Notes under the pieces: model-generated | Database searches by the model: none | What the model saw: only the letters and a program-made list of their open reading frames with translations | Told to the model about the DNA's origin: nothing | Assembly (NCBI GenBank): GCA_032334055.1 | Contig: JAUOZS010000001.1 | Location: forward strand, 2,082,501 to 2,146,500 | Direction of reading: 5' to 3' | Length of the DNA: 64,000 nucleotides | Source: Selenomonadales bacterium 4137-cl | GTDB taxonomy: Bacteria; Bacillota; Negativicutes; Sporomusales; UBA7701 | Shown here: positions 41,660 through 49,309 of the stretch, one piece after another | Numbering within the stretch: position 1 is the stretch's first letter | How the letters are laid out: each line of letters begins with the position of its first letter | Program-made: the position numbers and the translations under genes

Positions 41660-41948
41660 CTTCTTCCACCTCCGGAAGTTCTACCGTCTGCCCGGCCAGT
41701 TCGTGGGTGCAATCGCTGAGGAACTGGATTTTGCCTTCACGGACAAAGCTATGGCAACGCGGCACGGCCGGGTTGTGGAATTGCGCTATCCCGTTCACCA
41801 GTATCGACGGACTCAACGTCGGCCGTTCGGCGTCGCCGGCGAAGTCCCAGCCGTTCGGATTGGCTGGCTTGATCGACACCAGGTGATAACTTTTGCATCC
41901 GGGACACCAGAAGCGGACACTATGCTGCGAGATTTTGGCTTTTGCCAC
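41652..41948 (-). CDS. DUF6527 family phage protein
   Basis: A 98-residue protein with the typical pattern FWCPGCKSYHLV, GWDFAGDAERPTLSPSILV, PRCHSFVREG and LSDCTHELAGQTVELP. Two Cys pairs and His residues suggest a small zinc-binding fold. The family is frequent in prophages (sometimes mislabelled as ammonia monooxygenase) and has no known function. It overlaps the next gene by 8 bp. Confidence 0.82.
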   Translation of the reverse strand: MAKAKISQHSVRFWCPGCKSYHLVSIKPANPNGWDFAGDAERPTLSPSILVNGIAQFHNPAVPRCHSFVREGKIQFLSDCTHELAGQTVELPEVEEGE

Positions 41949-42521
41949 TTACGCCACCCCCAGGAACTGATCGACAGCCAGGGCGATGGCTTCTTGCTGC
42001 CGCTGCCGGAATGTGGCGTCGTTGGCCAGCATCTCCTCGGTCGGGTTGGTGATGAACAGCAACTCAATGAGCACAGCCGGCATGGCGGCTACCGTGATGA
42101 CGGTGAAATTTTCTTCCTTGTCCGGATCTCCGTCGGACATATCCGGCCGGCCGGGAACTTCCGGAACAATTGCAGTTATGTTGTTGTAAATCAGCGTGGC
42201 TAGGTCGTCGCTGTGGGTGTGTCCGCTGGTGGTCCACACCTCGAAGCCATGAGCACCGGCGCTGACAAAGGCATTGTAGTGGACGGACAGAAGAACATCC
42301 GCGCCCCAGGCGTTCGCCTTTACGGCCCGTTTGGTCAGGCTCTCCATTTCGGCGTCTGGGCCGTATCGGGTCAGTTCTACCTCATGGCCGCGGCTGGCCA
42401 GGATGCGGGCGAGCTCCTCACAGAAGGTCATGGCCATGACAGCCTCCTGGGTGCCGCCTGCACCGATCGCTCCGGGGTCTACCGCTCCGTCGTGGCCGGG
42501 GTCAAGCATTATTCTGGCCAT
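41949..42521 (-). CDS. N-acetylmuramoyl-L-alanine amidase (phage endolysin)
   Basis: A 190-residue Amidase_3 domain enzyme cutting the lactyl-peptide bond of peptidoglycan. The zinc ligands His10 (LDPGHDG), Glu26 and His81 (LLSVHYNAF) and the catalytic Glu153 (VLIELLFITN) are all present. No signal peptide and no separate cell-wall-binding domain, so it needs a holin. It overlaps the holin-like gene by 20 bp. Confidence 0.93.
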   Translation of the reverse strand: MARIMLDPGHDGAVDPGAIGAGGTQEAVMAMTFCEELARILASRGHEVELTRYGPDAEMESLTKRAVKANAWGADVLLSVHYNAFVSAGAHGFEVWTTSGHTHSDDLATLIYNNITAIVPEVPGRPDMSDGDPDKEENFTVITVAAMPAVLIELLFITNPTEEMLANDATFRQRQQEAIALAVDQFLGVA

Positions 42522-42903
42522 TTGTCTGTCCCCCTTCCTGGTGCATATCCGGTGTACCGGTTACCTGCTGTACCTTCCGAATAAACGCCACTTCGGCGTC
42601 GATGAGCCAGCCAATGATCGCGCTCGGCAGAAATACGCGCTTCCACCCGAGCACCTGTTGCAGTTGGATCATAGCCATAGACCGCTTCGTCGGGTTCTCC
42701 ATGTTATCGCAGGCCCGGTCGATTTCGTAGATGATTTTATCCAGCTTGTCCTTGAACGGCCCGGGCGGCATGCCGTGCTCCCGGACGTATTTGCCAGCCA
42801 GGTGAACGGCCAGCACTAGGACGTTTATAGCCGCAAAAACAATGAGCAGCGCCCACGCCAGGTGCTGCTCAAGCCAAGTAATAGCAATAGTAATCAGTTC
42901 CAT
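42502..42903 (-). CDS. Phage holin-like protein
   Basis: A 133-residue protein with one strong N-terminal membrane span (about residues 17-38) and possibly a second, weaker one (about 88-104), then a polar tail. Size, topology and the overlap with the endolysin gene suit a holin (LL-H type). Sequence signature is not decisive. Confidence 0.6.
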   Translation of the reverse strand: MELITIAITWLEQHLAWALLIVFAAINVLVLAVHLAGKYVREHGMPPGPFKDKLDKIIYEIDRACDNMENPTKRSMAMIQLQQVLGWKRVFLPSAIIGWLIDAEVAFIRKVQQVTGTPDMHQEGGQTNGQNNA

Positions 42904-42917
42904 GATATCCTCTCCTC

Positions 42918-43196
42918 TCAGTGGCCACGGGAGAACCAGATAGAAACCCCTATCCCGGCAAGCGATACGATGCCGGAAACAACGAAGGCCACTCCCGCAA
43001 TAAATCCGGAGGAGTGGGCCTTCTGGTTTCTCAGTCCCTCAATGGCGGCAAGCACCTTGGGTATCTCCTTGGTGTGCTCCTCAACCCGCCCCAGCCGCTC
43101 AGAAACCTTTCCGATGTCTTTGTTCATTGTTGATAGTTCCCTGTCCATCTGACCGTGCAGGACGCAAACCTCGTGTTCTCCGCCCACCTCTCCCAC
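42918..43196 (-). CDS. XhlA-like membrane protein of the lysis module
   Basis: A 92-residue protein: a heptad-rich coiled coil (MDRELSTMNKDIGKVSERL, then a Glu/Lys helix) followed by one C-terminal membrane span (about residues 64-88) and a short basic end. This is the layout of haemolysin XhlA-type phage lysis proteins. The start is uncertain; GTG at 43196 or a later GTG/ATG could serve. Confidence 0.6.
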   Translation of the reverse strand: MGEVGGEHEVCVLHGQMDRELSTMNKDIGKVSERLGRVEEHTKEIPKVLAAIEGLRNQKAHSSGFIAGVAFVVSGIVSLAGIGVSIWFSRGH

Positions 43197-43207
43197 CCTC
43201 TTTCCTT

Positions 43208-43789
43208 TTACTCCGTCCAGGTCGGCAGTGCTTCGATCTCCGCCGCTGTCTTGCCGGCATCCAGGGCAGCGTCAACGGCCGCCTTCAGCGTCCGGGCCGT
43301 CTGGTGTAGGCCGTCGGAGTGCGCCGCCAGAGCCGCCGCAAGAGCGAGGAGATGCTGCGCATCGAGGTCGATGGTCGTGTTGTCCGCGCATGTCCAGGTG
43401 ACAGTGAACGAACCCTCGGACAAGATGGCAGCGACGGCCGTGTTGACCGCGGCGTTGATGCGGATAACGCTGGTCTGGTCGCTGTCGAAGGTTTTGTCGA
43501 GATAGGTGAAGCCAAGCTGTTCCCGCCGGTTGCGCTCGGCGTTGATGGCGGCACGCTTGATGATGGCGGCTTCAGCCGGCGTCGGCTCATGGTCGGGACC
43601 GGGCTGCTGCACGTTCTTGGCCACCCACGCGCCGTTTTCAAACGCCGCATACTGATTCTCACCGGCGGCCGGCGGCGCTTCGGACGTTGCAAAAGCCGGG
43701 ATAAGATTAACGCCGGACACCGGGCATTTGTCGGCCTCGCCCTCGCCCAGGTAAATGCCGGTGTCCGGGTGGTAATGGTAAATCTTCAT
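43208..43789 (-). CDS. Tail-fibre assembly-like protein (DUF4376-type)
   Basis: A 193-residue protein. The N-terminus (IYHYHPDTGIYLGEGEADK) and the central AAFENGAWVAKN resemble tail-fibre assembly chaperones; the C-terminal 110 residues look like DUF4376 (helical, with DSDQTSVIRINAA and IDLDAQHLLALAAALAAH). Located directly after the tail-fibre gene, the place of chaperones in P2-like phages. Confidence 0.75.
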   Translation of the reverse strand: MKIYHYHPDTGIYLGEGEADKCPVSGVNLIPAFATSEAPPAAGENQYAAFENGAWVAKNVQQPGPDHEPTPAEAAIIKRAAINAERNRREQLGFTYLDKTFDSDQTSVIRINAAVNTAVAAILSEGSFTVTWTCADNTTIDLDAQHLLALAAALAAHSDGLHQTARTLKAAVDAALDAGKTAAEIEALPTWTE

Positions 43790-43801
43790 CGCGCGCCCCT
43801 C

Positions 43802-45046
43802 CTAATATTTGATGCAGTACAGGTAGGCTATATTGCGTGCACGGGTTTCTGCTCCGACTCGCGGCGTTCCGTTGGTTCCGTCAGCAATGATAGTGGTAGT
43901 GACACCGATTGCTTCATTAGCAATGCCACTTGATGTGTCATAAGATGCCGCAGCGGTCATTTGTGCGGCGGGTAGTGCGCCGCTTCCAGTAGAGCGGGAA
44001 ACAAGGTGCAAGTGTCCCTGAATTTGGTCAGCCTGCGCCGCGCCCATAACGCGGTCAGCGTCCACTCCGCGCCCATCGTCAAGGCCGCGTAGAAACTCGC
44101 CGCGTAGATCAGGCAATCGGAAGGTGGTAGCGCCGTCGCCAACCGAAAAACGCCCAGTCTGCCCGCCGCTCCAAGCTGCCTCAGTTGCGACAAGGCCGGT
44201 CGCGTTTGCCCATGCCCACAGTCGCGGATAGGACGCCCGCGAAACCAGTGCGCCGTTTGCCTTGAGATAGCCGGCCCGCGCGGCCGTCAGTATTTCAGGC
44301 ACCGCCCGCCCGACCGGCGTGCCGTCGCGCACGTCGTCCACTATCCATGTGACGGTGCCGTCTGTGACCAGCGAACCAACACCCGTCCAAGAAGGCTCTA
44401 CGGCCCCCGACGTGCCTGCTACGACGCATTCGAGGCGCATGTACCCAGTCGGATTGGTGAAAGGATAGCGGATGTCGCCAACGGAATAAGTGGTTGTTCC
44501 ATTCCAAGTATTGGATGACAATCCCAGCTGTTCAGCCTTCACTTCATGCGGATTGTCCTTGTTGTTGCTATGCTCGTTAAACAATTCCAACGAGACCAGC
44601 ACCGCTCCCTCGTTGATCGTCGCCGTCACCGTCGCCGAGCTGCTAATCGCCACGACAATATCGACGACCTGCTCCACCACCACGGCCCCGCCGCCGGCCG
44701 GCAGATAATCGCACTCGCTGCCGGCATTGGCCACCGAGTACAGGATTTCGCCCTCATCCGGGTCGGTAGCGAAAAGGCCGACCTCGCGCACGAAAAAACC
44801 GGTCGCAAGGCCAGTGTTTGTGAGCGTTCCACGTACCCGCCAGGTGCCGTCGCCTAGCGAGGTGACTGATTCGATGTTGACGATCAGCTTCGGGCTCACC
44901 AGGTCAGTCAATGCCTCCAGAGTCCCCCCCACGGGCAGCGTGCCGTCGCCGAGCTTGATCTTGGTGAACGCCGCCGTGGTGCCGGCCTGGATCTTGGTCT
45001 GCAGATCGACGCCGAGGGTTGTCAGCGTCATGCCGTTAAATGCCAT
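43802..45046 (-). CDS. Tail fibre/collar protein
   Basis: A 414-residue fibre protein. The N-terminal 150 residues (MAFNGMTLTTLGVDLQTKI, FTKIKLGDGTLP, VREVGLFATDPD) match the P2 gpH-type fibre base; the C-terminal part has a tail-collar domain (FRLPDLRGEFLRGLDDGRGVD and a Trp-poor tip). It recognises the host surface. ATG at 45046 overlaps the stop codon of the gpI gene. Confidence 0.88.
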   Translation of the reverse strand: MAFNGMTLTTLGVDLQTKIQAGTTAAFTKIKLGDGTLPVGGTLEALTDLVSPKLIVNIESVTSLGDGTWRVRGTLTNTGLATGFFVREVGLFATDPDEGEILYSVANAGSECDYLPAGGGAVVVEQVVDIVVAISSSATVTATINEGAVLVSLELFNEHSNNKDNPHEVKAEQLGLSSNTWNGTTTYSVGDIRYPFTNPTGYMRLECVVAGTSGAVEPSWTGVGSLVTDGTVTWIVDDVRDGTPVGRAVPEILTAARAGYLKANGALVSRASYPRLWAWANATGLVATEAAWSGGQTGRFSVGDGATTFRLPDLRGEFLRGLDDGRGVDADRVMGAAQADQIQGHLHLVSRSTGSGALPAAQMTAAASYDTSSGIANEAIGVTTTIIADGTNGTPRVGAETRARNIAYLYCIKY

Positions 45047-45696
45047 CACGATACCTCCAAACTCAGTAATTTGCCGCTATGCATTGCGCAGCCGAAATAC
45101 GCGGGCCCGGTGACCGTTTCCATGGTGAATGCGACCGGGTAGAGGGTGAGCGTTTTGCCGAATACCTGCGCAGCGCCGAAGTATGTGGTGCCCGACCAGG
45201 TCCGTCTCACGATGACGCTTTCGAGCCACGACCGCTTATTTTTCGCGGCCTCTATTACCTTCACCAACCGGTCATAGGCTGCGGCCTCAGAAATTATTTC
45301 GTCTGTTTCCACCCGGAAGTAATACGGCTCGCCGCCGTATTCAAACCATTCGGTGACAATCCCATTCGAAAACACAGTCGACACCATGGCCTGAACCGCC
45401 GCCTTGGTGCCCTTTTTGCGGTGCCACTTGATAGCCGTCCGCACGAGGTTCCTTTTCTTGGCCAGCGTAAGGCTCAGGTCGTAGAAATCCACATGCCATT
45501 GCCAGGCAAGAAGATCGAGGACCTGCTCGTCCAACTCGTCAATCCGGGCCAACAGAACGCACTCGGCGATCGCGGCGCTGACCTCCTGCAATTGCGGGCT
45601 GACGGCGGCCGATATGGCCTTCACGTTGGCGTCGCCACTGATCGAAGCCGGAATCAGGTCGATCCAGTTGACATCGAAGATCGTTTTGCCCATCAC
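45046..45696 (-). CDS. Phage tail protein I (P2 gpI-like)
   Basis: A 216-residue baseplate wedge protein. Characteristic stretches are LDEQVLDLLAWQWHVDFYD and RTAIKWHRKKGTKAAVQAM. In P2 gpI works with gpJ and gpW at the baseplate rim. Overlaps both neighbours by 4 bp. Confidence 0.9.
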   Translation of the reverse strand: MMGKTIFDVNWIDLIPASISGDANVKAISAAVSPQLQEVSAAIAECVLLARIDELDEQVLDLLAWQWHVDFYDLSLTLAKKRNLVRTAIKWHRKKGTKAAVQAMVSTVFSNGIVTEWFEYGGEPYYFRVETDEIISEAAAYDRLVKVIEAAKNKRSWLESVIVRRTWSGTTYFGAAQVFGKTLTLYPVAFTMETVTGPAYFGCAMHSGKLLSLEVS

Positions 45697-46805
45697 TCGA
45701 TGCCTCCGTAGTTGATGGTGACGGTGTCTTCCTTCGCGACCTGGCTCTTGGTAAGAGCGGCATAAGCAGGAGCCACTACTACCACCCGGCTGGCGCCGGC
45801 CTTCTTCATCCGGTGGCTCAATTCCGAAGGGTCAATCCCGCGGCCGAGCTTTGTCCGCTGCCAAACTTGGTATGCCGCAACGGCCGCGTTCACGGCTTCC
45901 TGAATGCTCGCCGCTGTCGATTCATTGGCCTTATCGATGTAATAGGTGACGTCGATATTGTAAGTGACTCGCGTCGGCGCGTCCGCCGATACGTTGTCAG
46001 TCAGCGGCCGAACATCGTCCGCGCTGCAGATCGCCAGGACGCTGGCCAGCAATTCCGCACCGGGGAGTTCACCGTCGTTCAACAGCGGGTAGATGGTGAT
46101 ACAACCCGGGCTAAGAGAATCGACCGCCACGTCAATGATCGAACTCGACGCCGTTTTGGCCCAGAATATATAAGCCCCTTCCGGGCCGGCCACCGAGAAG
46201 GATTCCGGTGCCTCATGAATACGCTCCCGGTAGGGATCATCTTCTTCCCTGTCGGTGCCTCCTTCGCTCTTCGTTAGGTTAGCCACCGAGGCGATATATG
46301 GTATCGGGTCGGCCAGGGTAGTGAGCGTATCCGCGGCGTAGTCGTTTCCCGCTGTCCCGGCCGTGGTGCATTGTACCTTCACGTCGACATAGAGGCTACC
46401 GGCCGGAATTATCCCTTCCGCCATGGTGGCGAAAAACACGCCGTCGCCGGCAGCCACCCGTTTGCCTTTGGCGATGGTGACGGACGACGGCCGCGCTGCC
46501 GACAGGCTGAAGCGCTCCGTTGTCGTCGCCGCTGTCGCCTGCGTGCGCGGACAATCGACCAGAGCGCCCAGGTGGTCCAGGAAGTCGCCTTCAGCGTAAG
46601 CAAGAAGGTTCATTTTTGCGGAGCGGTCGATATAGGCCCGCTGGCCGACGATGATCGGCACCTCGGCCTGCAGCATCTTTTTCCGCGGATCGCCGTCGGC
46701 CAGCGACTCGTTGGTTTCCGCCGTAAACTCAACGATGATTTCCGCCTCGATTGTCGCCGAATCTTTCGCCGCGAACTCGATATCAGGCAGGTTGAGTTTA
46801 GCCAT
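45693..46805 (-). CDS. Baseplate protein J
   Basis: A 370-residue baseplate J protein. Seen: YIDRSAKMNLLAYAEGDFL with the domain's GDFLDxLG-like motif, the beta-rich middle with VQCTTAGTAGNDYA and a C-terminal part with ARVTYNIDV-like repeats. It forms the baseplate wedge with gpI and gpW. Overlaps gpW by 8 bp. Confidence 0.92.
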   Translation of the reverse strand: MAKLNLPDIEFAAKDSATIEAEIIVEFTAETNESLADGDPRKKMLQAEVPIIVGQRAYIDRSAKMNLLAYAEGDFLDHLGALVDCPRTQATAATTTERFSLSAARPSSVTIAKGKRVAAGDGVFFATMAEGIIPAGSLYVDVKVQCTTAGTAGNDYAADTLTTLADPIPYIASVANLTKSEGGTDREEDDPYRERIHEAPESFSVAGPEGAYIFWAKTASSSIIDVAVDSLSPGCITIYPLLNDGELPGAELLASVLAICSADDVRPLTDNVSADAPTRVTYNIDVTYYIDKANESTAASIQEAVNAAVAAYQVWQRTKLGRGIDPSELSHRMKKAGASRVVVVAPAYAALTKSQVAKEDTVTINYGGIE

Positions 46806-47118
46806 TTTCTTTGATCCTCACTTTCACCATGGGCTTCAGCGTCCCGTTCAGCGAGCCGTCGTAGCTGACGCTGAGCACCTCCACCCTTGGCTCGTAGGTG
46901 GTAATGGCTGTTATCAGCCTGGCGGCCAGCAGCGACTTGACGACATTGATTGGCCGGTCCAGGAGCCCGCCGTCCCAGGCGAACGCGCGCGCCATCGGGC
47001 AGGAATACATCGTCGACGCCAAGATCATGGCCACGTTTTGCAGGATTTCGGCCGTGCCGGTGGCGCCGAAGTCAACCTTCAGTTCGCTGTCGAAGCTCAC
47101 CTCGTAAGTTTCAGCCAT
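46798..47118 (-). CDS. Baseplate wedge protein W (gpW/gp25 family)
   Basis: A 106-residue gp25/gpW-type protein: EILQNVAMILASTMYSCPM, AWDGGLLDRPIN and ITTYEPRVEVLSVSY are typical of the family, which structurally resembles lysozyme but is not enzymatic. Sits between gpU and gpJ. Confidence 0.88.
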   Translation of the reverse strand: MAETYEVSFDSELKVDFGATGTAEILQNVAMILASTMYSCPMARAFAWDGGLLDRPINVVKSLLAARLITAITTYEPRVEVLSVSYDGSLNGTLKPMVKVRIKENG

Positions 47119-47121
47119 CGC

Positions 47122-47577
47122 TTAAGCCTCCTTTGGTAGCTTTACGTACTCGGTCAGGCTGATATAGACCCTCGCCGCCAGAAGCGCCCCTTTATTTGTA
47201 TACGATGCGTGCGATTCGCTGACTTTCGTAACCACCCATTGGTTGGTGGTCACCAAGTTGCCCCCCAGGGTGAAAGTGCAGACAACGCCGTTATCCCGAA
47301 GCTGCCGCAGTTTTTTCAGTTCGTCGATCGGCTCGACGCCGAGCGTCTTGCTGAGTAGTATGGAAAAGGAAATCGTCTCGAGGTCGGGCCCGATAAACTC
47401 CAACACCGGTTTCCTGTCCTGGCCGATAATCTCGTGGGTGGCCCAACGGCCGGCGCCGTCACGCTGGAAATCGTGAAAAGTCAGTATCTTGAGTTTGGCG
47501 GTCGTGGACGCGGACGCTTCGAATACGACTTCGATCGTCTGTCTTTCATGTTTGCCGCTTAATACGCCAATCGACAT
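47122..47577 (-). CDS. Phage tail protein U (P2 gpU-like)
   Basis: A 151-residue protein resembling P2 gpU: HERQTIEVVFEAS at the start, then VLEFIGPDLETISFSILLS and ELKKLRQLRDNGVVCTF, the family's fold elements. GpU takes part in tail completion. In P2 it precedes the late control gene D; here the order is D, V, U, so the module is rearranged relative to P2. Confidence 0.75.
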   Translation of the reverse strand: MSIGVLSGKHERQTIEVVFEASASTTAKLKILTFHDFQRDGAGRWATHEIIGQDRKPVLEFIGPDLETISFSILLSKTLGVEPIDELKKLRQLRDNGVVCTFTLGGNLVTTNQWVVTKVSESHASYTNKGALLAARVYISLTEYVKLPKEA

Positions 47578-47589
47578 TTAACCACCCCT

Positions 47590-48099
47590 TTACACCGGAG
47601 TCCCGGTCGTGCTGCCACCGGGCGCGACACCTCCGTGAACGTGGTTAACCAGCGAGATCCCATTCACGACCACGTCTCCGGCGGCGCCTGATATATTAAC
47701 CGTGCCGGCCGTGACATTGACGACACCGGCGGTCGTAATCGTCATGGTGCTCGACGCCCGGTCATGCTCCACCACCGCGCCGTCGGCAAAACGTATGTAC
47801 CGCCGCCCCTGTGCTCCCGCCTTCGGAGCGTTGACGGCGCCGCGCACCGAAAACAGGACGTATCCCTCGCTGCGGCCGGTCGGCATGAACATACACATGA
47901 CCTGTTCGTCCGGATCGGGCAACCAGAAGTTATCGTCGATATAGGCCCCCCAGGCGGCCACCTGGAGCCAGGCCGACACGGTATCGTCCAGGTCGTCGAA
48001 GGCAACCCGCACCAGCTGGTTTACCTCGTCGATCGCCGATACCGTGCCGACGCGAAACAGATTCTTTACCTCGCTATCCATCAATACCCCTCCAGGCAC
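47590..48099 (-). CDS. Baseplate assembly protein V (spike)
   Basis: A 169-residue baseplate spike protein. The N-terminal OB-fold part (FRVGTVSAIDEVNQLVRVAF, WLPDPDEQVMCMFMP) is followed by beta-helix-like repeats (VVEHDRASSTMTITTAG, VNVTAGTVNISGAAG). The His-containing end (NHVHGG) may bind a metal at the tip as in P2 gpV. Overlaps gpD by 19 bp. Confidence 0.88.
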   Translation of the reverse strand: MPGGVLMDSEVKNLFRVGTVSAIDEVNQLVRVAFDDLDDTVSAWLQVAAWGAYIDDNFWLPDPDEQVMCMFMPTGRSEGYVLFSVRGAVNAPKAGAQGRRYIRFADGAVVEHDRASSTMTITTAGVVNVTAGTVNISGAAGDVVVNGISLVNHVHGGVAPGGSTTGTPV

Positions 48100-49100
48100 C
48101 GGCGCATCTGCAGGCTGACATCATAGCCGCTGCCGCTCTGTGCGTGCGTGACCTGGGTGATTAGCCAGCGGCCGTCGAATTTGCCGAAATTTTTCAAGAT
48201 GACAACCATGCTGGCCATCAACCGGAGATCCGCCGATATGGTCATGCTGAACTGCCAGGCGCGGCTATTCTTTTCCCGCAGGGCTTTCTTGGCCTTGCGT
48301 TCAGCCTCGGCCAGGCTGTCGAAGCGCTCGCGCAAAACTAAAACCCGCTGCGTGTTCGGCGGGTTTGGCGGCGCGTATTCGTAATCGTATTTTTTCCGAC
48401 CCTTAGGGCTTCGGTAGTTGATGCAGCAGGACTTATAGGTATCGTGCAAGGTTGCCCGGCCGCGGTACTGTTTGATGGGGAAAACCTTCTTGTCGATGGT
48501 GAGCACCGGGTCTGCCTGCTCAAACTTGGCTTCGTCAAATATCACCAGCTGCTTGTCCGAGACCTTGAACGCTAGGCCGGCTTCCCGGCACAGCCGCATG
48601 ATAAAGTGCAGGTCCGTCTCTTCGGTCTGCTCCACCCGGTCATACTCGGGATCGTCCGCCACGTCGTAATAAAGCGAAACGCCGGCGCCGGCGGAGATAT
48701 CGCCGGCCACCGCCGACAGCTTCGTCTTTTCCCAGGCGCGGTTTTTGTTCTCTCCCTTGAGTGCGGACGACTGCGGCACCGATAATGCCTTGATCGTGAC
48801 TTCCGACGGCGGGTAGCCGCCGTCGATCTCGTCGATCTCCATCTCTCCCAGGGGGAGCTCGTCCTCGGCGTCGTCGTCCTTCCAGTTCCTCCGCCGGATG
48901 GTGGCGGATATCTTCGCTCCCTCATCAGGGAACCAATCTCCCTGCCAGAGCTGGTCTTTGTCCATGAGGGTGATCTGCAGCTCGTCGGATTGGCCGCTCA
49001 GGTTGTCGGTGAAGGTCCAGCCCTTCAGATACGGCCGCAGATCCTCGGTGATGTTCGTCCCCTCGTATTTTACGTCGAGCCACGCCTGCCGCGCCGTCAT
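48081..49100 (-). CDS. Late control protein D (tail hub)
   Basis: A 339-residue phage late control D/hub protein: AWLDVKYEGTNITEDLRPYL at the start, EINEIDGGYPP-like MEIDEIDGGYPPSEVTIKA, and SDKQLVIFDEAKFEQ. In P2, gpD forms the hub to which tape measure and spike attach. Starts 4 bp inside the tail X gene. Confidence 0.9.
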   Translation of the reverse strand: MTARQAWLDVKYEGTNITEDLRPYLKGWTFTDNLSGQSDELQITLMDKDQLWQGDWFPDEGAKISATIRRRNWKDDDAEDELPLGEMEIDEIDGGYPPSEVTIKALSVPQSSALKGENKNRAWEKTKLSAVAGDISAGAGVSLYYDVADDPEYDRVEQTEETDLHFIMRLCREAGLAFKVSDKQLVIFDEAKFEQADPVLTIDKKVFPIKQYRGRATLHDTYKSCCINYRSPKGRKKYDYEYAPPNPPNTQRVLVLRERFDSLAEAERKAKKALREKNSRAWQFSMTISADLRLMASMVVILKNFGKFDGRWLITQVTHAQSGSGYDVSLQMRRCLEGY

Positions 49101-49309
49101 GTGCTCGCCTTCTTCCAGGGCGGCAGGTTGGTGGCAGTTGTGGCCGTCTTATCCGGTATGGTGAGCACCACGCCGGCGGGGAATATCACAGTGGCGGCGT
49201 GCTGGGGATTGGCGGCGATGAGATCCTGCATTTTGTACTCGGAACCGTATTGGTTATATGCGATCGTATCCCACATGTCGCCCTGCTTGGTCGTGTACGA
49301 GCTACTCAA
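49097..49309 (-). CDS. Tail protein X (LysM-like)
   Basis: A 70-residue protein of the P2 gpX type with a LysM-like core: YTTKQGDMWDTIAYNQYGSE and the VFPAG-like FPAGVVLTIP end. Binds the hub region of the tail in other phages. Overlaps the tape-measure gene by 8 bp and gpD by 4 bp. Confidence 0.88.
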   Translation of the reverse strand: MSSSYTTKQGDMWDTIAYNQYGSEYKMQDLIAANPQHAATVIFPAGVVLTIPDKTATTATNLPPWKKAST